From Sipunculus nudus (taxonomy: Eukaryota; Annelida; Sipuncula; Golfingiida; Sipunculidae), in NCBI GenBank assembly GCA_026874595.1, contig CM049317.1:78381415-78445414 (forward strand): 64,000 bases of DNA, given 5' to 3'. The notes below the pieces were generated by a model. The model searched no databases. It was not told the origin of the DNA and saw only the letters and a program-made list of their open reading frames with translations. Made by a program: the position numbers and the translations under genes. Positions 19,810-31,266 of this stretch are shown here, piece by piece (position 1 is the stretch's first letter; each line of letters begins with the position of its first letter).

Positions 19810-20912
19810 ATGGCATATTTCAAACCTGAGACATTTGTTGAAGATCCCGAACCTGATCAACTTCAACAGTTGACAAAAGATCAGTTGTTGCGTTTGGGAC
19901 AACACTTAGGGCTAGGTGTGGAAACAGCTTTGAGAAAGCCTTACATCATTGCTAAAATCATGCAAGATCTAGTTAGCAAAGGTTTAATTTAAGAGAGTGA
20001 ACTGGAAACATCAGGAAATGACAGCCTTGCTATGAAGTTAGAATTAAAATAGTTAAAAATGCAATATGAGCTAGCATTGAAACAGTTGGAATTAGAAAAA
20101 CAAAAGGAAAGAGAGATTGAGTTAAAACGACTGGAGTTTGAAAGGCTCAAACTAGAACATGGTCTACGTGCTGCCCCAACTCACAGTTTTGATGTTACCA
20201 AACACATTAAACTTGTCCCACCTTTTCAAGAAAAAGAGGTTGATAAAGGTAGCTGAACATTCAAAATGGCCTAAGGAAAATTGGACTATGCTGTTACAAA
20301 GTGTATTAACTGGCAAGGCCACAGAAATTTATACAGAGCTTGCAGTAGAAGCCGCTGCTGACTATGACCAGGTTAAATGGTTAATCCTAAAAGGTTATGA
20401 GTTAGTTCAGAAATTCAGAAATATGGAAAAGCGCAAACATCAGACCTATGAAGACTTTGCTTGGACAAAAGAGCTATTGTTTGATCGCTGGTTTAGTTCT
20501 AAAAATGTAATGAAAGATTATGACAATTTGCGCCAGTTGATTTTGCTTGAAGAATTTAAGCGCTGCATTCACGCAGATATTAAAAATTTTCTTGATGAGA
20601 AAAGACCTGAAACACTTGACATTGCTGCTCAATTAGCTGATGATTATTCATTACATACACAAAATGTCCTTTACTATCAAACCAAACCAGTCATTCACAA
20701 ACAAGAATGTAAAACAGTATGGTCAAAAGAAGTTTAGGGCGCAGTCATCAAGTACTAGTAGTCCTGATAGTTCAGCAAAATCCATTGCTACACCTCAGTC
20801 CACCTCCACTGTGTCTGAATCCAACCAAGGCAAGTCATTTTCAAAGAAAATCTGTAATTACTTCAAAAGGGAAGGTCATCTAATATCTGAGTGCTGGAAA
20901 CTTGCAAATTAA
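19810..20912 (+). pseudogene. Broken gag of a Gmr1-like LTR element, copy B
   Basis: It has the same structure as copy A with only scattered substitutions. The two early stops (19990 TAA, 20050 TAG) and both frameshifts are shared, so the damage predates the duplication. One private change (TGA near 20.25 kb) adds a stop. The zinc-knuckle remnant again reads CNYFKREGHLISEC. The capsid-like region is open for about 190 codons in one frame (20159-20737) only because the frame begins before the shared frameshift. Confidence 0.8.
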
Positions 20913-20943
20913 CCCTTACAAGTGTTTGCAATCCTCCCTTCTC

Positions 20944-21998
20944 CCCCCCCCCCCCCGACCCCGGGCTTCCTTTTGAAAAAAAAAAACTTTTTTCAAACAA
21001 CCCATAAATCGGTCGAACTATTAAAACCATGGTTATTATGGAAAGATACTTCTGAATGTGTAAAAATCAACATACCTGTTAACCTATAAAACGGTGATCG
21101 TGTAAAAGATCTCAGCTCTTTGTGTTCACTCAACGGAAAAGTGCTCCCTATTAAAACATTCATGTGGACATGTGTTCCGCGCTTGAATTTAAAATCCTTA
21201 CTACCTTTTAACAGAGTAAAATTCCTTAACAGGCGATATAATAGAAAGGGTCAGTGGGGGTAAGAGGTCTCCTCCTGTAAAAGCATGACAGGCGAGAAAT
21301 GTTTTGCTGAACATTTGTAGAGAGTTAGGGTAAAGACATATCAATAGTCCATTTCATTTTTGAGGTAAAACGAATCACCACAATATGTATTTTCTTATAA
21401 ACCATTATGACAAAGGACCATTCCTTTGTCCCCGTGTGGAAACAACCCATTCGTTTTTATTTGTTCTGCCACTCGCAAGGTGAACTGAAGCATGACAGTG
21501 TTGACACATGAAACGCATACACGTGAACACATGACTGATATTAAAGGAGATTCTGGTGGAGGTCTGTACGCCCTGACCACAGATTCTAGTATGTTATCAG
21601 TTTAAAGATGTACTGGTGATATTTTTGCATGTGTGTGCCCCCCCCCCCCCCCCGAATGATAATTAAGTTGTGGAGCTTCTTGTTGAAAAAAAATTACTTC
21701 ATCAAACACATGACCTGGCCGAACTCTTGAAACCATGGTTATCATGGAAAAATATTTTTGAATGTATAAAAATCAACATACCTGTAACCCATAAAAAATG
21801 TGCCAAACGGTGGCCACATCACTGGACTCGGTGCCCAGTGTTGACCAAACTGATAAGCCCTCACATTAAAAGCGGAGTCATTTGGTCTTTGGATTAAAAA
21901 CCTTTATTTCCTTTTGAGAGAGAAAAAAATTCTTTTAGAGGCGTTACAATGGATATGGGGGATCAGTGGGGATTATAATGGACCCAGGCGACCGCGTA
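20944..21998. repeat. Poly(C)-headed modules 1 and 2, copy B
   Basis: These are the counterparts of the two modules in copy A, at about 20.94-21.27 and 21.64-22.0 kb, with C runs of about 14 and 16 at their heads. Confidence 0.6.
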
Positions 21999-22488
21999 TT
22001 TCACGGAAATGCCTTTTGGGCAGGATATGCGCTCTGGCCACGGTTTTAATAGGCCATGCATTGAAAATTTCCAAGGCGCCTCCTGAAAAAAAAAAAAGTC
22101 ACAGGCGTAGAGGACCTTGCAGCACAAAAGAAATAGGGGCACCTAATGGGGAAATATTAAAATTATTAATTATTCAGCTTAATAGGGCATTATCCCGCAA
22201 ATATAAAACAAACTTGTCCTAGAAGAGCGCACCACTGAGACGTCTGCCTAATTTGGAGACTCGTATCAGAACGGGAGAAGATATTCCGTGGTCTAGAAAA
22301 AAAAACCTACTCCGTATTAATTATATAAATGTTGAGTTATAAGCTAATTAATAGTGTGTACATGAAAAATTAAATTCCCACATTATTTGTGTATTCTGTA
22401 GAATATTTTATCTAGCTATAATTTATTCTTTTCTGAACACGACATATTTAAATATCCTTTTTTTCAAGTCAGAGCGATCTGATTTAAA

Positions 22489-22830
22489 GCGGCTGCACCA
22501 ACAGTTTTGAATGAACTTCCTGACATTTTAAGGGATGCACTATCGCTGTTGGCTTTCCGCAAAGGACTAAAAACCCAATTCTTTAAACAGGCACACGCTC
22601 TGCGATAAATAGCGCCAAATAGTTTTTTTAACACCTCTTGTCCTATTGCTTTTACCATATATTAATTTTTCACTTTAAATGGACTATTGGTTTTAACTTG
22701 CATACTAGGATTTTTTAATTTAGTCTCTAAATGGATAATAGTATAAGCCAATGTAAAGCGTTTAAGGGCGAAAATCTTATTGGATAAAGCGCTATAAAAA
22801 TGTTGTAATATAATAATAAAAAAAAACTCT
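22489..22830 (+). pseudogene. LINE 3' end (C-terminal tail of the ORF plus 3' UTR)
   Basis: The frame AAAPTVLNELPDILRD, then LAFRKGLKTQFFKQAH up to the TAA at 22606, matches the conserved C-terminal tail of CR1/L2-like LINE proteins (…WNxLPxxIR…FKxxLKTxLF…). It is followed by the typical 3' region ending in AAAGCGCTATAAAAATGTTG and ATAATAATAAAA. A stop just upstream and absence of the rest of the reverse transcriptase show a 5'-truncated insertion, the usual fate of LINEs. Confidence 0.7.
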
Positions 22831-23960
22831 TGACTTACATTAGTAAAGAGGTGACTTAAATACGTGGCGAATGGTAGCAAACTCATCGATATATTTATCT
22901 ATAAGCCTATAACAAGTATATTTGACATGATATGTTTTCATGTGTTTTTGGAATTCTGTAATGTTTTGTTACAGGAGGGCATTAATGTTAGGAGGGGCAC
23001 TTAACAATAGACATCCGACAGAATAAGAATTCTTATAATTTCTTGAGCAAGTTCCTAGTTTTATAAACACTTTTTTGGTTAGATTCCTCACACGAAGAAA
23101 AGGATACACGCCGTAGATTGCCGGTTTAATCTAGCCAAAGGGATCCATTTGATTCAAAGACGACAACTTATTTAAAGTTATCTTGCACTAAATTGCACCA
23201 TCCCCCGCCCCACCCATCCCCGCGACACCTGGCGTCTGTTGAAGAGACAATCATCAGGACAATTTAATTCACCAATATCAAGACAGGTGGCGCTTCTTCA
23301 GGGAATTTCCCAGACTTAGGTCCGTCTGACTAAAACATTATGATTGCCTCAGTCGCATTGATTAACTCCCTGAGACATGAGTCACATGCATCTGCATTTC
23401 AAAATTTATCAGGTTTAACGGTTGTTATTAATGACACCTCACGTCACGAGATCGCATATAAAATGATATAATATCATCTATTGACTATTGGGTGCCAAAT
23501 TTATTTTTCGAACAACGAAAGATTATGTTATATGCTGTGTTGATCAGGAAAGACGGAATTGTTATAGTTACACATTTATCGTTCAAATGGCCTGCTAAAA
23601 TGGAGGTTGGACTAGAATAACATTTAGCCACATTTATCCGATTCTAGTATCGACCAGGCAATTCTGTGTTTCAAGAATGATATCTGCCAAGGAATGGAAA
23701 TTGTCGTACCTTATGACTGGTAATCCATTAGACAGAGATGTATGATCTTAATGATTGATCTGGATGATAATAAATCGGCTACCGACCCCCCCCCCCCCCC
23801 CCCCCCACACACACACCCCGGAGCTGTGACATCTCTCGTTTTATCCATTTCTTTCCAAGATATTCGTTATTAATTTTCATTTTTTTTTATTATAAATCAT
23901 CAGTTGAGAGTATAAATGACGAGCTCTGTGTGATCTGCTTCATTAATTAAGATTTAAAAT
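22831..23960. other. Intergenic, no gene seen
   Basis: Mixed AT-rich sequence with a poly(C)/(CA)n tract at about 23.79-23.82 kb. No family-like frame. Confidence 0.4.
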
Positions 23961-23964
23961 TAAA

Positions 23965-24212
23965 ATTACTTTACTGAGAGGCGGTCTTTTCGTTATTACA
24001 CTCTGCTGGATCATAACACCGAAAATCCCCCTGCCCCGCCCTAAATCGCACTCGTCTGTGAGTGAGGCAAGACCTTCCCACAGGCCTGCAGAGTGCTTAG
24101 CCTTGGTTGGGGTCGACCATGAAAACTCCCATGGCTCCTCGATCGATACTCGGAACTCACAACCTGTGCTCTGTTGAGTCCAATGCGTTGCTAAGACCAC
24201 AGAAGCCGGTGA
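23965..24212 (-). mobile_element. tRNA-derived SINE, copy 1
   Basis: The reverse complement begins CCGGCTTCTGTGGTCTTAGC, a damaged A box, and continues with a tRNA-unrelated body (CCCCAACCAAGGCTAAGC, GACGAGTGCGATTTAGGGCG). It matches the second copy at 47.78-48.04 kb block by block. A short AT-rich tail lies at its 3' end near 23.95 kb. Confidence 0.6.
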
Positions 24213-27200
24213 AATGTAAATTTAACATGCAACATGAACTTATCAATTATTTTACATAGTCGATTAAATTTTGCATGTTATAAAGGTAAATAAGCATCTT
24301 CCCCATGCAGACGAACATGAAACAAAAGATTGAAAGTTTGGACTACCCAGATGATATCCTTATGATGAAGAAATGTAAATATTAAAGCCGGCCACACGTA
24401 AACTCCCACCCCGTACACTTTTACAACGATATGCAACGGCATTTAAGAAAAAAGCAGTTGAGGAATAGAAAATCATCATATTTTTTTGTGAAAGGTGCCT
24501 AAAAATGTCAACGTTTATATATACATTGCATTTTATAAAAAATCTCAGTTTAGGAGGAAATTACCTTATAAGTATAATATATATATATATATTTAGATAA
24601 TATAATATCACATATATATATTGCTTAATATCCACAATCACTAACCCAGTATTGGCACCCCCTGTTCTCAAATTTCTGGATCCGCCATTGGCTTATATGC
24701 AGTACGTTTGCTCTACTTCCTTCAAACAGAATATTCAGAAGAGGCCATGAAGTTTTTAATCGCATAAGGAGAAAGAAAATATCACACGCTTACAGGGAAT
24801 CTGTAGACTGTATGACAAACGTTGGCGTCGAATTGGTTGAAAAGGTGGGGGGGGGGGCAAATATATGTACGTTTTCCGGCCTATTTTTATGAAAGCTCCA
24901 ACGGATTACCTTAAGTTTTTAAAGGTCAGATAGGTGATTGGGTCCCTTTAATTTTTTTTACATCAGTGACGAAAGATGTGTTAACGAGACCGAACAATCG
25001 TTAAACATGTAGATGGCGCCACTTGATACGTCTTGGGGAATAAAATTGTTCTTTGGGTATCAAATTATGTACCTGACATTTACTCCCAGGACGGGCCTGT
25101 CTTGGTAATACAGGTATGAAACAGATAAGATTATGATCGATAATCTTAAATGGTTATAAAGGCAATCTTTAAAAAGAAAAACAGCTCCTAATTTCCAGCG
25201 GGGGGGGGGTGGGGGGGAAGCGGACGTTACAAGGAGACATCTAGCGGTTGAAAACTTAAATGTCAAGTTTTCTGTTATTGTTCTCTGTCAGCAGGAAAAC
25301 TGTTTTAAATAGTGTGTTCATGTTAAGTTCAATTTTAAAGTTGCAAGATAACGCCAATAGTTACCAGCCTTAATGAATTAATAAAAGTTATATCACTTTC
25401 TTAGGTCTTTGGTACATGACATATTTTTATCAAATGGAAATGTTTCTAATAAATGTCTGATTATTATCCTTCCGTGTAATACATATACTTTTAAATGATG
25501 CGGGAAAAGTGTTATGTCATAAAATTAGATGTATCCAGCTGATCAGGAAACGTCATGACATCATGTGAAAATCTGATGAAATGTGACGTGAAATGCGACG
25601 TTGTAATTTGGCGAAATGTCGTGGAAAGATTATAATCTGTTGTGTCGTTCATTGTGATAAGCTTATCAAATATTGCGGAAATAATAATTTTTTATGTGAT
25701 GTTATAATCTGGTGACGTGTGACGTGATATCCAAGGCAAATTGAAAGAAGGTGTCTTATGAGTAAACAAATGCTATATTGAAGACTGATCGAAGAGGGCA
25801 AATACCTAAAGGATGAGAACTCGAACGATCGTGCTCGAGGTCTACACCCGGTGACTACTACTATGAGAATGATACAGCAAAACAATGCTTTAAGCACCCA
25901 AACTTCAAATTTTCTCGGCGTGACTTCAGTCAATGTGTTGTGGTAGGATCTGCAATGAGCAAAAGTAAAAAAAAAACAATAGTTTTGGGATGGAGCAATA
26001 AGCTTTGAATTTGGAATTTAAAGTTGCTCTGAGTTCTAATCCAGCCAAACTTGTCCTTTCGTCCCATATAAAACCTCCAGAATATATCAATTGGCCCCTA
26101 AATTTAATACTTCTCCCTTGACTTATGATCCACTCTCTTACAAAATTTCATTAAATCAATTAAGATCATTTTGAGATATTTATTGTTGGCAAGCAATATA
26201 CTTGTGACCTTCCATGGCTAAAAAATACCACAACTCAACCAGAAAGTGCCCTGTACAAAATTGTTAGTTTGTCACACTATATTTTAAATCTGAAAGTTCT
26301 TAACTATATTTTTTTTTTACTTTTGTGGAAGAATGATCAATATAGGCATTTTCCTGTTCCTATGTTTTGTTTATGCTTGTTGTCAATAAAAACCAATGTA
26401 TTCAATAAATTTTACTGAACTATTGTGACATGATGGACAATGGGTTGATTAAATTTTGGGGTGGATCTGGACGTTGGGGCAAGCGTTTGGCGGAGTTTTG
26501 CGCCCTAACTGTACTTTCTCATCAACAAAAATCTATTTTATTTTCCAGCTTGGTTATTTCATTCCAGCATTCGTAATTTTTTATACATCTTACAGAGGGA
26601 TTTCCAGAACCACTATTAAGACAAAAAGTGTTATATTTTATACTTTATTGGTGTATCTCAATCGAATTTCTGAAATAACATACAGACATTAAGATCTGTT
26701 GCGTGTCATAAATAAGAATGCGCAGTGTTGTGCATACATGTTTAGCTAAACAAGGAAGAAAACTAATTTTATTTATGAATAAGTAAACCTTGAATTCCAC
26801 TTTTTATCAGACGACATTTAGTCTCAAATATCCGGTGAAAGTCACCTTGTTTTGTCATCTCACATCTCGCATCTCAGGTCAACCGAGTGAGTTGTATTAC
26901 TTAATTACTTAGTTAATAATGAGCAAAAAAAACTGCATGCCTGTCGTTTTAAGACAGATGTTTGTGCAAATAAAATTGAATAATTACTACTTAGAATGTT
27001 CTGCTATGCATTAATTTGTTTGTATTTACATATGTTGGGAGACTTAAACCTAGCACTAGAATGTTTCAATAATATTGATATCATGATACACCTCAATATT
27101 CAATACATACACATTTCACAGTAATAATATAATTTAAAAAGTAAACAATCCAGGGACTGACAACCCTATTTTCCACCTTATATTCCGTAAAATAGAACAA

Positions 27201-27426
27201 TACACCCCAAGCCTAATGCATGATAAATAAAGGGCAAACTGCCCAAAATTGCATTTCTACAGCTTAAACATCCTAAACATTTCTACAACGTCACAGGGGC
27301 ACATCCTCTCCCCATCTGCCCTTCGCGATCTCGCTATATGCCCCCCCCCCCCCCTTCCTTTATTCGAAAGTCCGCCCCCTAAGGAATGCACGATTCAATG
27401 TAGCAAAGGTAAGGGAAAATCATTCA
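24213..27426. other. Intergenic, no gene seen
   Basis: Contains an (AT)n stretch near 24.57-24.61 kb and G runs at about 24.85 and 25.20 kb. Around 25.55-25.73 kb there is a patch with several TGACGT-type half-sites. A C run lies near 27.34 kb. Open frames here are short and unlike known families. Confidence 0.4.
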
Positions 27427-28697
27427 CCAACATGGCATATGTAGAAGCAGTAAGTTATCTGACAACATGGCATATGTAGAAGCAGCATGTATCTCTGACA
27501 ACATGGCATATGTAGAAGTAGCATGTATCTCTGACAACATGGCATATGTAGAAGAGTATGTATCTCTGACAACATGGCATATGTAGAAGTAGTATGTATC
27601 TCTGACAACATGGCATATGTAGAAGTAGTATGTATCTCTGACAACATTGCATATGTAGAAGTAGTATGTATCTCTGACAATATGGCATATGTAGAAGTAG
27701 TATGTATCTCTGACAACATGGCATATGTAGAAGCAGTATGTATCTCTGACAACATGGCATATGTAAAAGTAGTATGTATCTCTGACAACATGGCATATGA
27801 AGATGTAATATGTATCTCTGACAACATGGCACATGTAGAAGCAGTATGTATCTCTGACAACATGGCATATGTAGAAGTAGTATGTATCTCTGACAACAGG
27901 GCATATGTAGAAGCAGTATGTATCTCTGACAACATGGCATATGTAGAAGTAGTATGTATCTCTGACAACATGGCATATGTAGAAGCAGTATGTATCTTTG
28001 ACAACATGGCATATGTAGAAGTAGTATGTATCTCTGACAACATGGCATATGTAGAAGTAATATGTATCTCAGACAATATGGCATATGTAGAAGTAGTATG
28101 TATCTCTGACAACATGGCATATGTAGAAGCAGTATGTATCTCTGACAACATGGCATATGTAAAAGTAGTATGTATCTCTGACAACATGGCATATGAAGAT
28201 GTAATATGTATCTCTGACAACATGGCACATGTAGAAGCAGTATGTATCTCTGACAACATGGCATATATAGAAGTAGTATGTATCTCTGACAACAGGGCAT
28301 ATGTAGAAGCAGTATGTATCTCTGACAACATGGCATATGTAGAAGTAGTATGTATCTCTGACAACATGTCATATGTAGAAGTAGTATGTATCTCTGACAA
28401 CATGGCACATGTAGAAGCAACATGTATCTTTGACAACATTGCACATGTAGAAGCAGTATGTATCTCTGAAAACATGGCATTTTTAGAAGCAGTATGTATC
28501 TCTGACAACATGGCATATGTAAAGGCAGTATGTATCTTTTACAACATGGCACATGTAGAAGCAGCATGTATCTCTGACAACATTGCATATGTAGAAGTAG
28601 TATGTATCTCTGACAACATGGCATATGTAGAAGTAGCATGTAGCTCTGAAAACATGGCACATGTAGAAGCAGCATGTATCTCTGACAACATCGCATA
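27427..28697. repeat. 36-bp minisatellite, block 1 (about 35 copies)
   Basis: The unit contains GACAACATGGCATATGTAGA followed by AGTAGTATGTATCTCT. Because 36 is a multiple of three and the unit has few stops, both strands read open for over 1 kb (MAYVEVVCISDN-type repeats on plus, MLSEIHTTSTYA- and RYILLLHMPCCQ-type on minus). These are not credible proteins. A variant GCATATGAAGATGTAATA occurs at 27793 and again at 28189, 396 bp = 11 units apart, with the same neighbours, showing an 11-mer higher-order repeat. Confidence 0.95.
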
Positions 28698-29037
28698 TTT
28701 GTCCCACATGCGGCGTATTTCCCTTTGTTCTAACTGTACGTTCAAATCTGCTTGCATCACAGGGTCATGAAGAGTGACCATGCAAGTGAAGTTGCATGGT
28801 GACTTTCCAAATATGGCAAAGAACTGGTGCGAAGCCGAAAAAAAATGACACGCGTGAACTTCGACCAAGGAGGTGGGGCATGTGGGAAAAATCAGTTATA
28901 GCCCAATGGAATGTAGAGCAAGCCGTGAGATTTGCTTGGCTTCTGTCAATCATGGCAGGCGAGCCTAAACGGCTCGCCTGCCGTGTAACAAAAGCCTCGC
29001 AAAACTAACGGCTTGCATTCCGTTCATTGGGCTATAA
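28698..29037. mobile_element. Insert between minisatellite blocks, including a 142-bp inverted-repeat element
   Basis: The right part, 28896-29037, has inverted ends TTATAGCCCAATG…CATTGGGCTATAA extended by imperfect pairing to AGCAAGCC/GGCTTGC. At its centre is a perfect 12-bp stem GGCAGGCGAGCC (28954-28965) with loop TAAAC. The left part (28698-28895) is unique here, with a small hairpin around GAGTGACCATGCAAGTG. The insert splits a 36-bp unit at GCATAT. Confidence 0.55.
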
Positions 29038-29292
29038 CCAATACGTAGAAGTAGTATGTATCTCTGACAACATGGCACATGTAGAAGCAGCATGTATCTC
29101 TGACAAAATGGCGTATGTAGAAGCAGTATGTATCTCTGACAACATTGCATATGTAGAAGTAGTATGTATCTTTGACAACATGGCATATGTAGAAGTAGTA
29201 TGTATCTCTGACAACATGGCATATGTAGAAGTGGTATGCATCTCTGACAACATGGCATATGTAGAAGCAGTACATGTATCTCTGACAACATG
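29038..29292. repeat. 36-bp minisatellite, block 2 (about 7 copies)
   Basis: Same unit as block 1. The array stops about 65 bp beyond the stop codon of the minus-strand lectin gene, so it lies in or next to its 3' UTR. No AATAAA is visible between the stop and the array. Confidence 0.9.
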
Positions 29293-29355
29293 GTGTTATG
29301 ATAAACGTGTATATATATTTCATACAAATAGTGTTAGAAAAAACATAGGTTAAAC

Positions 29356-29573
29356 TTATACAACTACTTCGCACAGTGGGAAGCGGAGCCTTTCAGTACA
29401 ATCACCATCATACCAGCCGCTGGAGTTTGCAAACCAGCGTATAAATAAACAGTTCTCCTTAGTGTCAACCGGCACGTGGGAAACATCCGTCAGGTTGAAG
29501 TTAACCAGACCGCCGGTTGATGACCACCTCCATACCCCTTCTACGTCTTCGTCGGTACCGGAACTCCAAAACG
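29356..29573 (-). CDS. PAN/C-type-lectin secreted protein, exon 4 (second half of the lectin domain, stop)
   Basis: The acceptor TATCTTCAG|CG joins in phase 1 to exon 3. The 218-nt exon encodes FWSSGTDEDVEGVWRWSS, then NCLFIRWFANSSGWYDGDC and the end RLRFPLCEVVV before TAA. This is the second half of a C-type lectin fold: the WxSGxD…GxWxW core, the three Cys residues of the conserved disulphides, and a WxDxxC block. The usual sugar/calcium EPN or QPD triplet is not present; the region reads HVPVDTKENC. Ligand specificity can therefore not be predicted, and it may not bind sugar in the classical way. Confidence 0.88.
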
Positions 29574-31221
29574 CTGAAGATATCAAGAGATCACTTGTAT
29601 TGAGAATTGCTCCAACATTACGTTATACTAAGAAACTGAAAAAAGAGAGAAACAGTAAAAATTTAACATAAGCATTATAGTCGAGGGGCGAGGGGGCGCC
29701 CACTGTTGGCCACAGAGAATGAAATGGGTGTAATATTTAACCTTAACACTGTGTGTGTGTGGCGGGGGGGGGGGGGGAGGGCAAGTAAGTTACCATGCGG
29801 TATGTACTACACACACCTATCCGCCAGCATATCACTAAAAATCTCATTTGTTGGATCAGTATGTTAATCATGTTTTTATTAAAAGTAATCACTGATATTA
29901 AATATTAATAAAAATTATTATCCAAGTAATTGTGGTAATAATGGTATCAATCAGATGTTATAAAAATAGAGAAATGTGTACTGCATAACGTGACTATCAT
30001 AGTCACTACTCTTGTAAGAGTAGTGTATTTCATATGTTATTGTACATGTTCATTCCGTACTGAAAGTAATCATCGCCAGGTAATCCCCATCACGCTTATT
30101 CGAAATCAGCAAGGATTAAGCAAAACCAGCCAGAAAGAAGATTATCGCGAAGATTCAGGAGGGAAATTCAAATTAACCAACATTCTCATAGCTTTGTAAG
30201 CATGCCATTGGAATACTTAGAATGCGCTTCGAACCTGTCTTGAATAATTCTTGCACATTCCGGGAGTATTAGCTTTCGAATGCAGCTCGATTGTAATTTA
30301 AACACAGTAGGATCATTGAGAATGCTGTATGAATGCAGTCAGAAAGTTTAGATTGTACTCCGAACGCCTTGTCGGAAGGTGCCTCGAATTATGTACGAAT
30401 TCACATCGAACGCAGCCAGAATGCTCATCAATGGCCGCCGATTATGGTTCGAACGTTCAAAAATTCAAACACAATGCAGCTCAAATATTTAAAATGAACT
30501 TCTAATATATTTAGAATGTAACACGAATGTCTAAGAATGGTCCCCGATATAGGTATAAAATGCTGCCGAATCTGCAAAATCACCATAGAGTATGGACGAC
30601 CTAGACATCATGCCTTGTTCCAGATTGTTTTCCTTTAACAAGCCCTGCTTGAAAGAGATGTGGAGGAAGCCAGGAGAAGAAACAGGAGGGCAGGGGTTGT
30701 CGATTCGCAGATTTACTGATCAAACTTGAACTCAAGGCAGACGTAATAAGACGATGTTAAATCAATATATCACAGCCGTACAGGTTCGCACCATGCACAT
30801 ACGTTAAAAATATATCGAAACAGCAGGCTACTGGAGACTGACTATCCGGTGCCCTCCCCCCATACTTGTACTATCTAAAGGCGCGAGTGTGGACCTGAAC
30901 GAAACAAGGGCTACAAGGCTGATGCTGGTATCATTGTCTACCCCATTCAGAGTAAATGTGTGTTTCTTGTCTGCACTTAAAATGGCTATTCATTAAAGAC
31001 TATTATACGCTAAACAATAAATATTACCATTCCAGATAGCTCACCGAACACTTAATCAGTGATACTGATTGTGATGTAATCACGAATTAGGGTTAACTAG
31101 TAATGAGAAATAAACTTAAATTATACCATGTGGATTTTAATTTATCAACTGAAAAATGACTGGAAAATTAAATAAGGTAAGGTATCATGGCATATATGTA
31201 TTATTATAATGAGTGGTATAA

Positions 31222-31266
<45 letters not shown>

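Larger units (their letters stand above)
17251..22003. repeat. Tandem segmental duplication, copy B (4.75 kb)
   Basis: Copy B has the same order of parts as copy A, with 17717-18613 as an additional internal block. That block is AT-rich and non-coding in both strands as far as I can see. The missing segment in A is bounded by CATCAA/TCTAA, so a deletion in A with AA microhomology is the simplest reading. In the LTR, B keeps sequence that the independent LTR at 38.25 kb also has, so B is the more ancestral copy there. Confidence 0.85.

Noticed and set aside
25540-25735. Cluster of TGACGT/ACGTCA half-sites resembling CRE elements
   Set aside because: Spacing is irregular and there is no adjacent gene; could be a degenerate short repeat.
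26456-26692. 78-codon hydrophobic plus-strand frame
   Set aside because: AT-rich sequence gives Phe/Ile/Tyr-rich chance frames; no start context, splice sites or family resemblance.
27420-28770. Very long open frames on both strands (up to 413 codons) with 12-residue repeats
   Set aside because: They are produced by the 36-bp minisatellite, whose unit is a multiple of three; no start, splice or composition evidence supports a protein.
28539-28868. Minus-strand frame with VTLHDPVMQADLNVQLEQRE
   Set aside because: Protein-like for about 40 codons, but no splice sites or family recognised and it runs into the minisatellite; left uncalled.
27427-29292. 36-bp period considered as a CRISPR array
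   Set aside because: No unique spacers, units are head-to-tail without gaps, and the context is an animal genome.
30594-30730. Short plus-strand frame starting MDDLDIMPCSRLF
   Set aside because: Considered as a Harbinger-type transposase start because of nearby Arg-rich readings in another frame, but no convincing motif follows.
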